In this document: piece by piece, positions 62,601 to 64,000 of the stretch | Layout: the number at the start of each line of letters is the position of its first letter | How positions within the stretch are numbered: the first letter of the stretch is position 1 | Origin: Sphagnum compactum | Taxonomy: Eukaryota > Bryophyta > Sphagnopsida > Sphagnales | Assembly (NCBI GenBank): GCA_965153455.1 | Contig: OZ234504.1 | Span: forward strand, 5,456,001 to 5,520,000 | Length of the DNA stretch: 64,000 nt | Reading direction: 5' to 3' | Made by a program: the position numbers and the translations under genes | The notes under the pieces: model-generated | What the model was told of the DNA's origin: nothing | Seen by the model: only the letters and a program-made list of their open reading frames with translations | Database searches by the model: none

Positions 62601-64000
62601 TGTCCCTATTTGGATTTGTATCATGCAAAGAGGAGTACCTCCCTTATTTCTTAGGCTCTCAAGTAGTCTGTCATATCAGCAACCATATCACAACTGTTCA
62701 GTCTGAATTTACAAAGACACTTGTGATGCAAATGACCTGATTTGTTCATATAGACACCTAGTGGCCAGGGAGTGTTTTTCCAAGGGGAGGAAACGGATGA
62801 TGACAGGAAGATCATTTGTTCAGTGGAAGCCTTTTTAGGGTGCTCAAAATGTGGGTACTGTGTTTCAGTTTTGGTGACCAGTATCGTATAGTCTCATGTG
62901 TCAAGGCTGTTGGAGGATATTTTTACGACAGCCTTATGTGCATTCAAAAGTCTCCTATGGAAACCTCTTCTGGTATTGGGATCCATTGTAGATTCCACCA
63001 GTCTCCAGACTAGATTGTTCTGTATACCTGTCCAATCACATTTTTTTCTCAAACACCCTTGTATCATGGATAGCATTCAATGGCTAGTTTGAGTGCCATT
63101 AATGATGAAGGTGCCATCGTCTGAGCCTTGGTGAGTTACAGTGACAAGGATGAAGATGATGGTCTGATACATTGTTAATGACAGTAACAAGGTTGTGATC
63201 AATCACACTGAATGTTGTCACATTCATTTAGTTTTTGCTGGAACTGACATTCTGGTTACCTTCGAGGTTGTGATCACAATTGTTGTCATATTGTTCTGGT
63301 TTGACTGGAAGTGAAATAATGACTACCTTTCAACTGTCTTCATGGATTTTTCTCTGCAATCTCATAGTCATGTTTGCTGGATGTTTTCCCATGTTCTGAA
63401 TGGGTGATTTGGTATGGATTGAGTGTACAGTTTGTAACACTCAGGAACACTGAACTGGTGCTGAGATTCGAATAGTAGCATATACTCAAGGTTTTCAAAA
63501 AGTAACTAATGACATAGGTAGAAACTTTGACTTTTGTACAGTATTCACTACCTCGGGATTGACTCCTGGCTGTAGCAGGGCATTGATCCAGTCTAGGTGC
63601 TTGTGTGTCTCCATGATGTTAGTGTGCTTCAACTAGGGAGATGGCCTACTACTTCTACCTAGTCCACCATCTCAGTGTATTGTGGTATGCTAAATTCCAG
63701 TGTGCACTCTGTAAATATAATATGGTATCTCTTGTTCCTTGTCAATGGCTGCCAAAGTATTTGTCAACAACTTTCTGTGCTTCTGAATGGAAGGGACAGA
63801 GTGAAGTGTACATTCTAAGACTAAATCACGTAAGTCATGATATTTCAATCTATGCCTCTTGCAGTATGAAGGATTGCCTAAGTAAAAATGACATGCATCC
63901 TTCAATTGACACCATTACATCTGGAGGACAGTAGTAGTCCATGACATGAGATTCAATTTTTTGACCAGGTACAGTCCAATTTCCAATGGTGGGGTTGGCA
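62601..64000 (+). other. 3' flank of the SMH gene
   Basis: Gene-like composition continues to the end of the window. It holds a diverged repeat copy (63120-63372) and no further recognisable exon. The frames here have no conserved product. Transcription termination of SMH is probably in the first few hundred bases, but no poly(A) signal is assigned. Confidence 0.45.
63120..63372 (+). repeat. Dispersed repeat, diverged copy D, downstream of SMH
   Basis: GATGAAGATGATGGTCTGAT, then a CATTGTTAATGACAGTAACA stretch and GGTTGTGATCA, match the second half of copies A and B. TTTTTCTCTGCAATCTCAT matches their 3' end. There are insertions between the blocks, so it is older or rearranged. The orientation is the same as SMH. 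Confidence 0.45.

Overview
The window is nuclear DNA of a land plant or a close streptophyte relative. The evidence is: intron-containing genes of plant-specific families (a single-Myb-histone telomere-binding protein, an SH3P-type SH3 protein), TTTAGGG-type telomere-like repeats, and a degenerate nuclear copy of a plant-type mitochondrial atp1. The long AT-rich repeat-filled spacers around compact genes and the style of the hAT remnants would suit a non-seed plant (bryophyte or lycophyte grade), but the species cannot be fixed from sequence alone.

Four protein-coding genes can be rebuilt exon by exon, and each has an uninterrupted reading frame across its predicted splice junctions. (1) Plus strand, 15653-17756: an F-box/leucine-rich-repeat-like protein, 3 coding exons, 528 aa. 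(2) Minus strand, 31314-35573: an SH3P2-like protein with an N-terminal BAR-like region and a C-terminal SH3 domain, 10 coding exons, 382 aa. (3) Minus strand, 43041-46830: VPS45, a Sec1/Munc18 protein of the trans-Golgi network, 13 coding exons, 559 aa. (4) Plus strand, 58383-62600: a single-Myb-histone (SMH/TRB) protein with Myb, linker-histone GH1 and coiled-coil parts, 342 aa (or 331 aa if the last intron is not removed). SH3P2 and VPS45 both act in endomembrane traffic, but they are separate transcription units about 5 kb apart and nothing suggests an operon-like arrangement.

The rest is AT-rich and mostly non-coding. From left to right: a 283-bp terminal-inverted-repeat element with a perfect 8-bp target duplication and a leftover zinc knuckle (2131-2413); short tandem arrays and a tRNA-like sequence (4.5-6.7 kb); AT-rich spacer to 14 kb; the F-box gene; a 771-bp inverted-repeat element carrying telomere-like repeats and a 170-bp tandem duplication (19642-20412); a SINE-like head (23.76 kb); a nearly full-length dead hAT transposase (26.7-28.4 kb, minus); a long near-perfect hairpin (30.4 kb); the SH3P2 gene; a second, internally deleted hAT remnant (38.0 kb); two MITE-like elements (40.1 and 42.0 kb); VPS45; more AT-rich DNA; a mitochondrial atp1 insertion (50.8-51.9 kb); and the SMH gene.

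The most unusual pattern is a dispersed repeat of about 340 bp with five recognisable copies. All lie inside or just downstream of three of the genes, and all run in the same direction as the neighbouring gene. No previously unknown multi-gene system is visible.
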